Assembly: GCA_905201055.1 (NCBI GenBank)
Contig: CAJKMT010000005.1
Location: 1 to 53,337, forward strand
Origin: an uncultured Sutterella sp.
GTDB taxonomy: Bacteria; Pseudomonadota; Gammaproteobacteria; Burkholderiales; Burkholderiaceae_F
Reading direction: 5' to 3'
DNA: 53,337 bases
The position numbers and the translations under genes are program-made. Positions 17,002 through 24,071 of the stretch are shown piece by piece (position 1 is the stretch's first letter; every line of letters starts with the position of its first letter). The notes below the pieces were generated by a model. It had not been told where the DNA came from. It was given only the letters and a program-made list of their open reading frames with translations, and did not search any database.

Positions 17002-17031
17002 ATTAGTTAAAATTTTTTAATATTAACTAAT
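17002..17031. promoter_or_regulatory. Palindromic operator candidate upstream of leuA
   Basis: A perfect 9-bp inverted repeat (17002-17010 with 17023-17031), separated by a 12-nt A/T stretch, ends 12 nt before the leuA -35 box. The surrounding 16890-17040 is very AT-rich with many A and T tracts. Position and symmetry fit a regulator site, for example a LysR-type or Lrp-like protein, but no regulator is identified. Confidence 0.5.
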
Positions 17032-17043
17032 GCAAACTGCTTA

Positions 17044-17072
17044 TTGACACAAAAATTTCATAGTCGTAGATT
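17044..17072 (+). promoter_or_regulatory. Sigma-70-type promoter of leuABCD
   Basis: A perfect -35 TTGACA at 17044-17049 is followed by a 17-nt spacer and TAGATT at 17067-17072 as the -10. Transcription would begin near 17079, leaving a leader of about 38 nt with a 7-bp hairpin (17082-17088 with 17093-17099) just before the AGGAG of leuA. There is no room for a leucine-rich leader peptide or a T-box. Confidence 0.65.
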
Positions 17073-17116
17073 TTATTCATTGCAAAAATCCGAATTTTTG
17101 TGTTCAGGAGCACTGT

Positions 17117-18712
17117 ATGTCCTTTCATCACGATCCTAACAAAATCATCATTTTTGACACCACTCTCAGAGACGGTGAACAGGCTCTGCCTCAAAGCTTG
17201 AGTACTCAGCAGAAACTGCAAATCGCCATGGCTTTGGATCAACTGGGAGTTGATGTCATCGAAACAGGTTTCCCAATTTCCTCTGAGGGGGATTTCCAAT
17301 CTGTTCGGACCATTTCCCAAAATCTCAAACATGCCATTCCCTGCGGTCTGGCCCGCTGCGTGCCCAAAGACGTTGAAGCCTGCGGAGAATCCATGAAAGG
17401 CGTGGATCACTTCCGTATCCATACCTTTATTGCTACCTCAGACATTCATGTCCAGGACAAACTTAAGAAAAGCCGCGAAGACATCATGGCGATGGCAACA
17501 GCCTGCATTAAACAGGCCCGAAACTACACTGATGATGTCGAGTTTTCCTGCGAAGATGCCGGTCGTACGCCGATTGATTACCTTTGCCGCATGGTTGAAA
17601 ATGCCATTGCCGCAGGCGCCACCACAATTAACATTCCCGACACTGTCGGCTATACCCTTCCGGAAGAATTCGGCGGCATTATTTCTAACCTTTTCAATCG
17701 CGTCCCCAATATCGACAAAGCCATCATTTCCGTTCACTGCCACAACGATCTGGGCATGGCTACCGCCAACTCACTGACTGCAATCAGGCACGGTGCCCGT
17801 CAGATCGAATGTTGCATGAATGGGCTGGGAGAACGAGCCGGCAACTGCTCACTTGAAGAAGTTGTCATGGGCATTAAGCTTCGTGAGAAATTCCTCGACG
17901 GTCTTTATACGGACATTATTGCGAAGAACATTGCCCGAACCTCAACTTTGGTTTCCAAGATCTGCAATGAACCCGTTCCTCCCCATAAAGCGATCGTCGG
18001 TTCCAACGCCTTTGCCCATAGCTCCGGCATCCATCAGGACGGGGTACTCAAAAATCGTGAAACCTATGAAATTCTCACGCCCCAAAGCGTGGGATTCACT
18101 GGAAACACGATGCATATGACGGCTCGTTCCGGCCGCCACCTGATTCGCGCCTGCCTGAGAAATCTCGGTTATGACGACGACAGTTATGACCTCAACGAGA
18201 TCTATTCACGCTTCCTAAAGCTTGCCGACCGCAAGGGACAGGTTTTTGATTACGACCTCGAAGCCCTGCTCTTTTTCCAACAGCGCGATGAAGCACAAGA
18301 AAACTACTTCAAGCTCGATACGATCAATGTGATGAGCGGCGGTGCCCACGGTGCGATTCCGACGGCAAGCGTGCGTCTGAGAGCCGGCAAGCGAACCCGT
18401 ACCGAATCCAGTATCGGTAACGGCCCCGTCGATGCTGTTTATAACTGCATCACCCGTCTGACAGGTATTCGCTGCAAACTGACAAGTTACACGATTAAGG
18501 CAAACGGCGCCGGCATGGACGCCTTGGGACAAGTCAATGTCAATGTTGACTATGAAGGCCGCGTCTTCCATGGTATGGGATTGTCCACTGACGTTATTGA
18601 AGCTTCCGCTTTAGCCCTTATCGATGCGTGCAACAGTATTGAACGGGCACGCGTTATCGAGAAAGAACGCTCAAGAAAAACATTTGATCAGACATCAATG
18701 AAAGGTGTTTAG
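17117..18712 (+). CDS. leuA: 2-isopropylmalate synthase
   Basis: LeuA condenses acetyl-CoA with 2-ketoisovalerate, the committed step of leucine synthesis. The 531-residue product has the DRE-TIM barrel start IIIFDTTLRDGEQALPQSL, the metal site SVHCHNDLG, the GLGERAGNCSLEEVVMG segment, the IHQDGVLKNRETYEI segment, and a C-terminal LeuA regulatory domain (about residues 395-515) that binds leucine. The GEQALxxSLS and CEDAGRTPI wording is that of the gammaproteobacterial enzyme rather than the GEQSPGASM form usual in betaproteobacteria. The start has AGGAG 6-7 nt upstream. It is first of four tightly joined leu genes. Confidence 0.96.
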   Translation: MSFHHDPNKIIIFDTTLRDGEQALPQSLSTQQKLQIAMALDQLGVDVIETGFPISSEGDFQSVRTISQNLKHAIPCGLARCVPKDVEACGESMKGVDHFRIHTFIATSDIHVQDKLKKSREDIMAMATACIKQARNYTDDVEFSCEDAGRTPIDYLCRMVENAIAAGATTINIPDTVGYTLPEEFGGIISNLFNRVPNIDKAIISVHCHNDLGMATANSLTAIRHGARQIECCMNGLGERAGNCSLEEVVMGIKLREKFLDGLYTDIIAKNIARTSTLVSKICNEPVPPHKAIVGSNAFAHSSGIHQDGVLKNRETYEILTPQSVGFTGNTMHMTARSGRHLIRACLRNLGYDDDSYDLNEIYSRFLKLADRKGQVFDYDLEALLFFQQRDEAQENYFKLDTINVMSGGAHGAIPTASVRLRAGKRTRTESSIGNGPVDAVYNCITRLTGIRCKLTSYTIKANGAGMDALGQVNVNVDYEGRVFHGMGLSTDVIEASALALIDACNSIERARVIEKERSRKTFDQTSMKGV

Positions 18713-18714
18713 TT

Positions 18715-19809
18715 ATGTCGAAGAATTACCATATTGCAGTGCTTGCCGGTGACGGAATCGGCCCTGAAGTAATGGCTGAAGCCAAAAAAGTCATGCAGGC
18801 TGTCGCTCAAAAACACGGTTTTACCGTCAGCTGTGATGAACACCCGGTGGGAGGCGCAGCTATAGATCAATGCGGCACCCCACTGCCTGAGGAAACGATT
18901 AAGGCTTGCGACAATGCACAGGCTATTTTATTCGGCAGCGTAGGCGGCCCCAAATGGGATCATTTGCCTCACAGCCAACGACCGGAGGCAGGCGCCCTGT
19001 TGCCGCTTCGCAAACGTTACGGGCTGTTTTGCAATTTAAGACCTGCCCGCATTTTCCCCGGTCTTGACGCCTTAAGCCCTTTGCGCGCGGATATCTCCGC
19101 CCAAGGATTTGACGCTGTGGTCGTTCGCGAGCTTACAGGCGGCATTTACTTCGGGACACCGAAAGGACGGGAAGGCGAGGGCGAAAATGAACGGGCCTTT
19201 GACACGGAAGTGTATTCTCGGCCTGAAATCGAACGAATTGCCCGTGTAGCTTTTAAAGTCGCTATGGTGCGCCATAAAAAAGTCACCTCCATTGACAAGT
19301 CAAACGTTTTAGCCAGTTCGGTTCTTTGGCGTGAAATCGTTACTGAAGTCGCCAAAGATTTCCCGGAAGTGACACTGGAGCATCTGTACATCGACAACGC
19401 CACGATGCAGCTGATTAAAAATCCCGCGCAGTTTGATGTAGTGCTTTGCTCTAACATGTTCGGCGACATTCTCTCGGATGAATGCGCCATGATCACGGGC
19501 TCAATGGGGCTTTTGGCCTCGGCTTCGCTTGCCTCCGGCTCTTTCGGGCTTTATGAGCCCGCCGGCGGTTCGGCTCCCGATATTGCCGGCAAGGGCATTG
19601 CCAATCCGATTGCACAGATTCTTTCAATGGCACTGATGCTGAGATACTCATTCGGTGAGGAAAAGGCCGCTCAGGACGTCGAAAAGGCTGTCGCTCAAGT
19701 TCTTAAAGATCAAATCGTCACGGCTGACTTGGCCCGCGCCATGCCCAATGCCACTGTAGTCAATACGGTTCAAATGGGTGATGCCATCGTGGCTCGCATC
19801 GGAGAATAA
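18715..19809 (+). CDS. leuB: 3-isopropylmalate dehydrogenase
   Basis: LeuB oxidises and decarboxylates 3-isopropylmalate with NAD. The 364-residue length is typical. It has the N-terminal IAVLAGDGIGPEVMAEA, the substrate loop LLPLRKRYGLFCNLRPAR, the VRELTGGIYFG motif, the lysine/tyrosine catalytic region, and the cofactor motif SAPDIAGKGIANP near residue 285. It begins 2 nt after leuA and ends 3 nt before leuC. Confidence 0.97.
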   Translation: MSKNYHIAVLAGDGIGPEVMAEAKKVMQAVAQKHGFTVSCDEHPVGGAAIDQCGTPLPEETIKACDNAQAILFGSVGGPKWDHLPHSQRPEAGALLPLRKRYGLFCNLRPARIFPGLDALSPLRADISAQGFDAVVVRELTGGIYFGTPKGREGEGENERAFDTEVYSRPEIERIARVAFKVAMVRHKKVTSIDKSNVLASSVLWREIVTEVAKDFPEVTLEHLYIDNATMQLIKNPAQFDVVLCSNMFGDILSDECAMITGSMGLLASASLASGSFGLYEPAGGSAPDIAGKGIANPIAQILSMALMLRYSFGEEKAAQDVEKAVAQVLKDQIVTADLARAMPNATVVNTVQMGDAIVARIGE

Positions 19810-19812
19810 AAA

Positions 19813-21216
19813 ATGGGAAAGACACTTTACGAGAAAGTTTATGATGCTCACGTGGTCTATGAGGCCGAGGGTGAATTGCCTCTTCTCTACATTGACCGTC
19901 ACTTGGTCCATGAAGTGACCAGCCCTCAGGCTTTTGCAGGACTGCGCGAGGCCGGGCGAAAACTTCGCCGACCTGAACTCATGATGGCCACGATGGACCA
20001 CGACATTTCCACACAGACAGCCTCGATAGATGCCTGTTCCTGCATTGCAAAAACTCAAGTCACAACACTGATGAAAAATTGTGATGAGTTCGATGTCAGG
20101 CTTTTTGGTCTGGGCCATCCAAACCAAGGGATTGTCCACATCATCGGTCCGCAAACAGGCTTTACCCTTCCCGGGACTACCCTTGTATGCGGTGACTCGC
20201 ATACGGCCACGCACGGCGCATTCGGCGCTTTAGCCTTCGGTATCGGCACCAGTGAAGTTGAGCATGTGATGGCCACACAAACCATCAAACAGGCCAAACT
20301 GAAAACAATGCGGATCAACTGTGTTGGGAAGCTTCCCGCCGGAGTCTATGCGAAAGATCTGATATTGGAAATTGCCCGAGTGCTTACCACCGCAGGCGGC
20401 ACCGGTTACGCCATAGAATTCGCCGGAGAAGGTGTTGCCTCTCTGTCCATGGAAGCCCGCATGACACTTTCGAACATGGCTATTGAAGTGGGAGCGAAGG
20501 CCGGCATGATTGCCCCGGATGAGACCACCTTTGAGTACCTCAAAGGACGGCAGTATGCACCGAGCGGCAAAGACTGGGATGAAGCTGTTCAATACTGGAA
20601 ATCTTTAGCCAGCGACCCAGATGCTGTCTTTGATAAAGAAATCACCATTGACTCCGGTCATTTAGTCCCCATGGTCACTTGGGGAACAAACCCCGGACAA
20701 GTCTGCCACATTAATGACAATGTTCCCGATCCCACGATTGTCGATGATGAACAACAGCGTCACGCCATTGAATCGGCTTTGGCTTACATTCAAATTGATG
20801 CCGGCAAGCCTATCAAAGGAGTGGCTATTGACACTGTCTTTATCGGCTCCTGTACCAATGGTCGCATTGAAGACTTCCGCGAAGCCGCAAAGATCCTTAA
20901 AGGACGTCACATTGCAGACGGCGTGCGCGCTTTGGCGGTCCCGGGTTCCATGGCAGTCAAAGCCATGGCTGAAGCAGAAGGCCTGGACAAAATCTTTAAA
21001 GACGCAGGATTTGAATGGCGGCTGCCCGGCTGCTCCATGTGTCTCGGGATGAATGATGACATTGCCGCGCCGGGCGCTCGTGTCGCCTCTACTTCTAATC
21101 GCAACTTTGTCGGTCGACAGGGACGCGGCAGCAGAACCCACTTGATGAGTCCGGCTATGGCTGCGGCCGCTGCCATCAACGGCAAAATTGTCGACGTTAG
21201 AGATTTCATGCAATAA
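19813..21216 (+). CDS. leuC: 3-isopropylmalate dehydratase large subunit
   Basis: LeuC is the 4Fe-4S subunit of isopropylmalate isomerase, which works with LeuD. The 467 residues show the N-terminus KTLYEKVYDAHVVYEAEGEL, the substrate segment GDSHTATHGAFGALAFGIGT, and cluster cysteines in IGSCTNGRIED and in PGCSMCLGMN. The C-terminus SNRNFVGRQGRGSRTHLMSP is standard. It lies 3 nt after leuB and 10 nt before leuD. Confidence 0.97.
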   Translation: MGKTLYEKVYDAHVVYEAEGELPLLYIDRHLVHEVTSPQAFAGLREAGRKLRRPELMMATMDHDISTQTASIDACSCIAKTQVTTLMKNCDEFDVRLFGLGHPNQGIVHIIGPQTGFTLPGTTLVCGDSHTATHGAFGALAFGIGTSEVEHVMATQTIKQAKLKTMRINCVGKLPAGVYAKDLILEIARVLTTAGGTGYAIEFAGEGVASLSMEARMTLSNMAIEVGAKAGMIAPDETTFEYLKGRQYAPSGKDWDEAVQYWKSLASDPDAVFDKEITIDSGHLVPMVTWGTNPGQVCHINDNVPDPTIVDDEQQRHAIESALAYIQIDAGKPIKGVAIDTVFIGSCTNGRIEDFREAAKILKGRHIADGVRALAVPGSMAVKAMAEAEGLDKIFKDAGFEWRLPGCSMCLGMNDDIAAPGARVASTSNRNFVGRQGRGSRTHLMSPAMAAAAAINGKIVDVRDFMQ

Positions 21217-21226
21217 GGAGAGCAGC

Positions 21227-21844
21227 ATGCAAAAATTTACCCAATTAACCGCGGTGGCTGCTCCGATGGATGCCTCCAACATTGATACCGACCAAATTAT
21301 TCCGAAACAATTTCTTTTGGCGGTTGATCGAAAGGGATTCGGCAAGCACCTCTTTCACACTTGGCGCTATCTGGATGAGGCCGAGACGTTGCCCAATCCT
21401 GATTTCGTGCTCAATAAACCCTGCTATCAGGGAGCGAAGTTCATCGTTGCCCGGCACAACTTCGGTAACGGTTCCAGCCGAGAACACGCACCCTGGGCAC
21501 TGCTGGATTTCGGAATTCGTGCCATCATTGCGTCATCTTTTGCGGACATTTTCTCCAATAACTCACTAGGCAACGGTCTTTTGTTGGTTTGCCTGACGGA
21601 AGCGGAAATTGAAGAAATCATGCAGACGTTAAAGGCCAATCCCGGCATGGAAATTTCCGTGAGCTTGGAAGACTGCACGGTGACTGTCGGCAAAAAGCAG
21701 TACAGCTTTACGCTCGACCCATTCAGAAGACACTGTATTTTGGAAGGGCTTGATGCAATTTCGCTCACACTTGAGCACGAAGAAGCCATTGCCCAATACG
21801 AAGCAAAGCGCCCGGATTGGATTAAAAAAGGAATCAATGTCTAA
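21227..21844 (+). CDS. leuD: 3-isopropylmalate dehydratase small subunit
   Basis: LeuD supplies the swivelling domain of isopropylmalate isomerase. The 205-residue product carries NIDTDQIIPKQFL near residue 18 and the substrate loop HNFGNGSSREHAPWAL. The start at 21227 has GGAGAG about 5 nt upstream; an in-frame GTG-like extension into leuC is not homologous. It is the last gene of the leuABCD operon and is followed by a terminator. Confidence 0.96.
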   Translation: MQKFTQLTAVAAPMDASNIDTDQIIPKQFLLAVDRKGFGKHLFHTWRYLDEAETLPNPDFVLNKPCYQGAKFIVARHNFGNGSSREHAPWALLDFGIRAIIASSFADIFSNNSLGNGLLLVCLTEAEIEEIMQTLKANPGMEISVSLEDCTVTVGKKQYSFTLDPFRRHCILEGLDAISLTLEHEEAIAQYEAKRPDWIKKGINV

Positions 21845-21867
21845 GCTTTAGAGTGAGTGTTCTTTAG

Positions 21868-21906
21868 AAAAAAGGGAGCGTGTTACCAAAAACATTGCTC
21901 CCTTTT
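21868..21906. terminator. Bidirectional terminator between leuD and obgE
   Basis: A 9-bp stem (21871-21879 with 21897-21905) has a 17-nt loop, with six A residues on the left side and four T residues at the right, so it can serve leuD on the plus strand and obgE on the minus strand. Confidence 0.82.
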
Positions 21907-21928
21907 CTTAGCGCTTTTTTTTCAGCAA

Positions 21929-23020
21929 TTAAGATTCAGAAATTTGGATTTCCTCATCCTCAATTTCAATACGCTCATCACCCATATACTGATTTTCACG
22001 GCGGCGCTCTTCATCCAAGTACTGAGCAATAGCCGCTACCAATTCAGGGCACCCCTCGCGTGTAGCTGCCGAAATGACAAAAACCCGTTCGTCTTCCGGA
22101 ACTTCAAGCGCATCAAGTAAATTGTTGATTCGATCTTCCTGCTCTTCTTCTGCAATAAGATCAACCTTGTTGAGCACAAGCCAACGAGGCTTGTTATAGA
22201 GCGCCTCATCGTACTTCTTGAGTTCTTCAACAATGGCTTTAGCCTCTGCTACGGGATCAACACTCTCATCAAACGGAGCCATGTCGATCACATGAAGCAG
22301 CAATTTTGTGCGCGACAGGTGGCGCAGGAACAAGTGTCCCAGTCCCGCACCTTCAGAGGCGCCTTCGATCAACCCCGGAATATCGGCAACAACAAAACTT
22401 TGTTCCGGACCGACACGCACAACACCCAATTGCGGGTGCAATGTCGTAAAGGGATAGTCCGCAATCTTCGGACGCGCATTGGACACCGCTGAAATAAAGG
22501 TGGATTTACCGGCGTTCGGCATACCTAATAAGCCGACATCAGCCAACACCTTTAACTCCAGATTCAAGAATCTGTGTTCTCCTTCTTCACCCGGAGTACA
22601 TTGTCGAGGAGCACGATTGGTACTCGACTTAAAGTGCAGATTCCCTAAGCCGCCCTTGCCACCCTTTGCCAACAGGTAACGTTCGCCGTGGCGGGTGAGA
22701 TCCGCGACCAATTCTCCCGTATCGGCATCGGTCACCAATGTTCCGACCGGCATACGCAACTCGATATCATTGCCTGCCGCACCGTAGCAGTCAGAGCCTC
22801 GGCCGTTTTCACCGTTTTTAGCAAAGTGCTTTCGTGCGTAACGGTAATCGATCAGCGTATTGATATTGCAGTCAGCTACCGCGTAAACATCACCGCCTCG
22901 ACCGCCGTCACCGCCATCAGGACCGCCTTTTGGAATGAATTTTTCACGGCGAAAAGATGCAACACCGTTACCGCCTTTACCGCCAGCCACTTCGATACGA
23001 GCTTCATCAACAAATTTCAT
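21929..23020 (-). CDS. obgE: GTPase Obg (CgtA), ribosome assembly
   Basis: Obg is an essential GTPase acting in large-subunit assembly and the stringent response. The 363 residues have the glycine-rich Obg fold (MKFVDEARIEVAGGKGGNG, GGPDGGDGGRGGDV) and then a GTPase domain with GMPNAGKSTFISAV (near residue 166), DIPGLIEGASEGAGLG, NKVDL and SAATREG. A short acidic tail ends the protein (IEIEDEEIQISES). It follows rplU and rpmA, the conserved order, but is separated from rpmA by 153 nt containing a perfect terminator, so its expression may be partly independent. Confidence 0.97.
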   Translation of the reverse strand: MKFVDEARIEVAGGKGGNGVASFRREKFIPKGGPDGGDGGRGGDVYAVADCNINTLIDYRYARKHFAKNGENGRGSDCYGAAGNDIELRMPVGTLVTDADTGELVADLTRHGERYLLAKGGKGGLGNLHFKSSTNRAPRQCTPGEEGEHRFLNLELKVLADVGLLGMPNAGKSTFISAVSNARPKIADYPFTTLHPQLGVVRVGPEQSFVVADIPGLIEGASEGAGLGHLFLRHLSRTKLLLHVIDMAPFDESVDPVAEAKAIVEELKKYDEALYNKPRWLVLNKVDLIAEEEQEDRINNLLDALEVPEDERVFVISAATREGCPELVAAIAQYLDEERRRENQYMGDERIEIEDEEIQISES

Positions 23021-23088
23021 CGAAAACCTCGACTGAGAGCGACAGAAATTGCTCCCTAAGTTTCAGATAACTTTAGACTTTAACACAG

Positions 23089-23112
23089 AAAAAGCCATGT
23101 CATCGACATGGC
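23089..23112 (-). terminator. Terminator between rpmA and obgE (minus strand)
   Basis: On the minus strand an 8-bp perfect stem (23105-23112 with 23094-23101) with a 3-nt loop is followed by five T residues (A23089-23093 on the plus strand). It lies 61 nt after rpmA, so only read-through or an own promoter would feed obgE. A second hairpin with a 7-bp core (23136-23142 with 23151-23157) lies between it and the rpmA stop. Confidence 0.8.
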
Positions 23113-23173
23113 CTTTCTGATTTCCAAATCGTTACTCGGATACCTAAAGTTATCCGAACGATGTCACCGCTAA

Positions 23174-23431
23174 TTAAGCAGGGATCACCTTGACAAAACG
23201 GTGGTTTTGAGGTCCCTTGACTTCAAACTTCACCGTGCCGTCAACCTTAGCAAACAAGGTGTGATCACGACCCATACCGACGTTGTCGCCGGGATGGAAT
23301 TGCGTACCGCGTTGACGAACAATGATGCCGCCGGCATTGATAGCTGCGTCACCAAAAACCTTCACACCAAGACGCTTAGCTTGGGAGTCACGACCGTTGC
23401 GGGTAGAGCCGCCGCCCTTTTTATGTGCCAT
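23174..23431 (-). CDS. rpmA: 50S ribosomal protein L27
   Basis: L27 is a ribosomal protein near the peptidyl transferase centre. The 85 residues have the canonical N-terminus MAHKKGGGSTRNGRDSQAK with no cleavable extension, followed by RLGVKVFGDAAINAGGIIVR and RQRGTQFHPGDNVGMGRDHT. It lies 27 nt after rplU on the minus strand. Confidence 0.98.
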   Translation of the reverse strand: MAHKKGGGSTRNGRDSQAKRLGVKVFGDAAINAGGIIVRQRGTQFHPGDNVGMGRDHTLFAKVDGTVKFEVKGPQNHRFVKVIPA

Positions 23432-23458
23432 TTTCTTACTCTCTTAGAAAAATCTAAA

Positions 23459-23770
23459 TTAAGCCGCGATCGTTTCGATCTTGAGCTCCGTGTAGTTTTG
23501 ACGATGACCAGCGCTCTTGATGGAGTGCTTACGACGACGCATCTTGAAGATGCGAACCTTGTCGTGACGGCCGTGAGAAACAACCGTGGCCGTAACGCTG
23601 GCGCCTTCAACGAAGGGAGCACCGACCTTGAGTTCATTGCCATCGGAAACAGCCAAGACTTCAGAAAGGGTCACTTGGGAGCCGACTTCGGCGTTCAAGG
23701 TTTCAACCTTGAGCATGTCACCGGCAGCAACGCGATATTGCTTTCCGCCGGTCTTGATAATTGCGTACAT
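23459..23770 (-). CDS. rplU: 50S ribosomal protein L21
   Basis: L21 is a primary 23S rRNA-binding protein of the large subunit. The 103 residues match the family: MYAIIKTGGKQYRVAAGDML at the start and KMRRRKHSIKSAGHRQNYTE near the end, the L21 signature. It is first of the rplU-rpmA-obgE set and has a good promoter about 105 nt upstream of its start. Confidence 0.98.
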   Translation of the reverse strand: MYAIIKTGGKQYRVAAGDMLKVETLNAEVGSQVTLSEVLAVSDGNELKVGAPFVEGASVTATVVSHGRHDKVRIFKMRRRKHSIKSAGHRQNYTELKIETIAA

Positions 23771-23876
23771 TATTTAATACCTCGCCCGTTTCGCTCAGCC
23801 AACGCACTGTCTGCGAAACCTTTTTATTGTTAATCGGCAGGGAAAAGCCCCAGCCTACTCATGCGTGGAAACACGG

Positions 23877-23905
23877 ATTATTCCATATATCAATGAGTTA
23901 TGCAA
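23877..23905 (-). promoter_or_regulatory. Promoter of rplU-rpmA
   Basis: On the minus strand TTGCAT (23900-23905) is followed by a 17-nt spacer and AATAAT (23877-23882), five of six matches to the -10 consensus. Transcription would begin near 23870, giving a leader of about 100 nt before rplU. Confidence 0.6.
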
Positions 23906-23983
23906 ATCAATTTTGACTTTTGTGCCAAATAATTTCAGACAAGCAACATGACGTCAAAAAAAATATCCGTTCGTCACATTGAT

Positions 23984-24016
23984 TTGTCATATTGCTGTCA
24001 TAATTCCGTCATAAAC
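23984..24016 (+). promoter_or_regulatory. Pho-box-like triple direct repeat upstream of the phosphate transporter
   Basis: Three 7-nt copies, TTGTCAT (23984), CTGTCAT (23995) and CCGTCAT (24006), recur at an exact 11-bp period with AT-rich 4-nt spacers. This is the form of a PhoB-binding Pho box (CTGTCAT repeats). The third copy overlaps where a -35 would sit for the CATAAT at 24031-24036. The spacing from the last repeat to this -10 is longer than in E. coli phoA, so PhoB could activate or repress. Confidence 0.6.
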
Positions 24017-24071
24017 TTCGCGCAACGTTACATAATGTTGACAAAATTACGATCAATCCATTGGGGACCTC

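Larger units (their letters stand above)
23771..24071. other. Divergent control region between rplU and the phosphate transporter gene
   Basis: This 301-nt stretch holds no gene. It contains the minus-strand rplU promoter (23877-23905), an AT-rich middle, a Pho-box-like triple repeat (23984-24016), a CATAAT -10 candidate at 24031-24036 and the GGGGA ribosome binding site (24063-24067) of the transporter. The rplU leader (about 100 nt) may fold but shows no clear known riboregulator. Confidence 0.7.

Noticed and set aside
17079..17116. Leucine attenuator leader peptide or T-box before leuA
   Set aside because: The predicted leader is only about 38 nt and has no start codon with leucine codons and no T-box signature.
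24038..24066. TTGACA at 24038 as the -35 of the phosphate transporter promoter
   Set aside because: No -10-like hexamer follows at 16-18 nt; the region there is the ribosome binding site.
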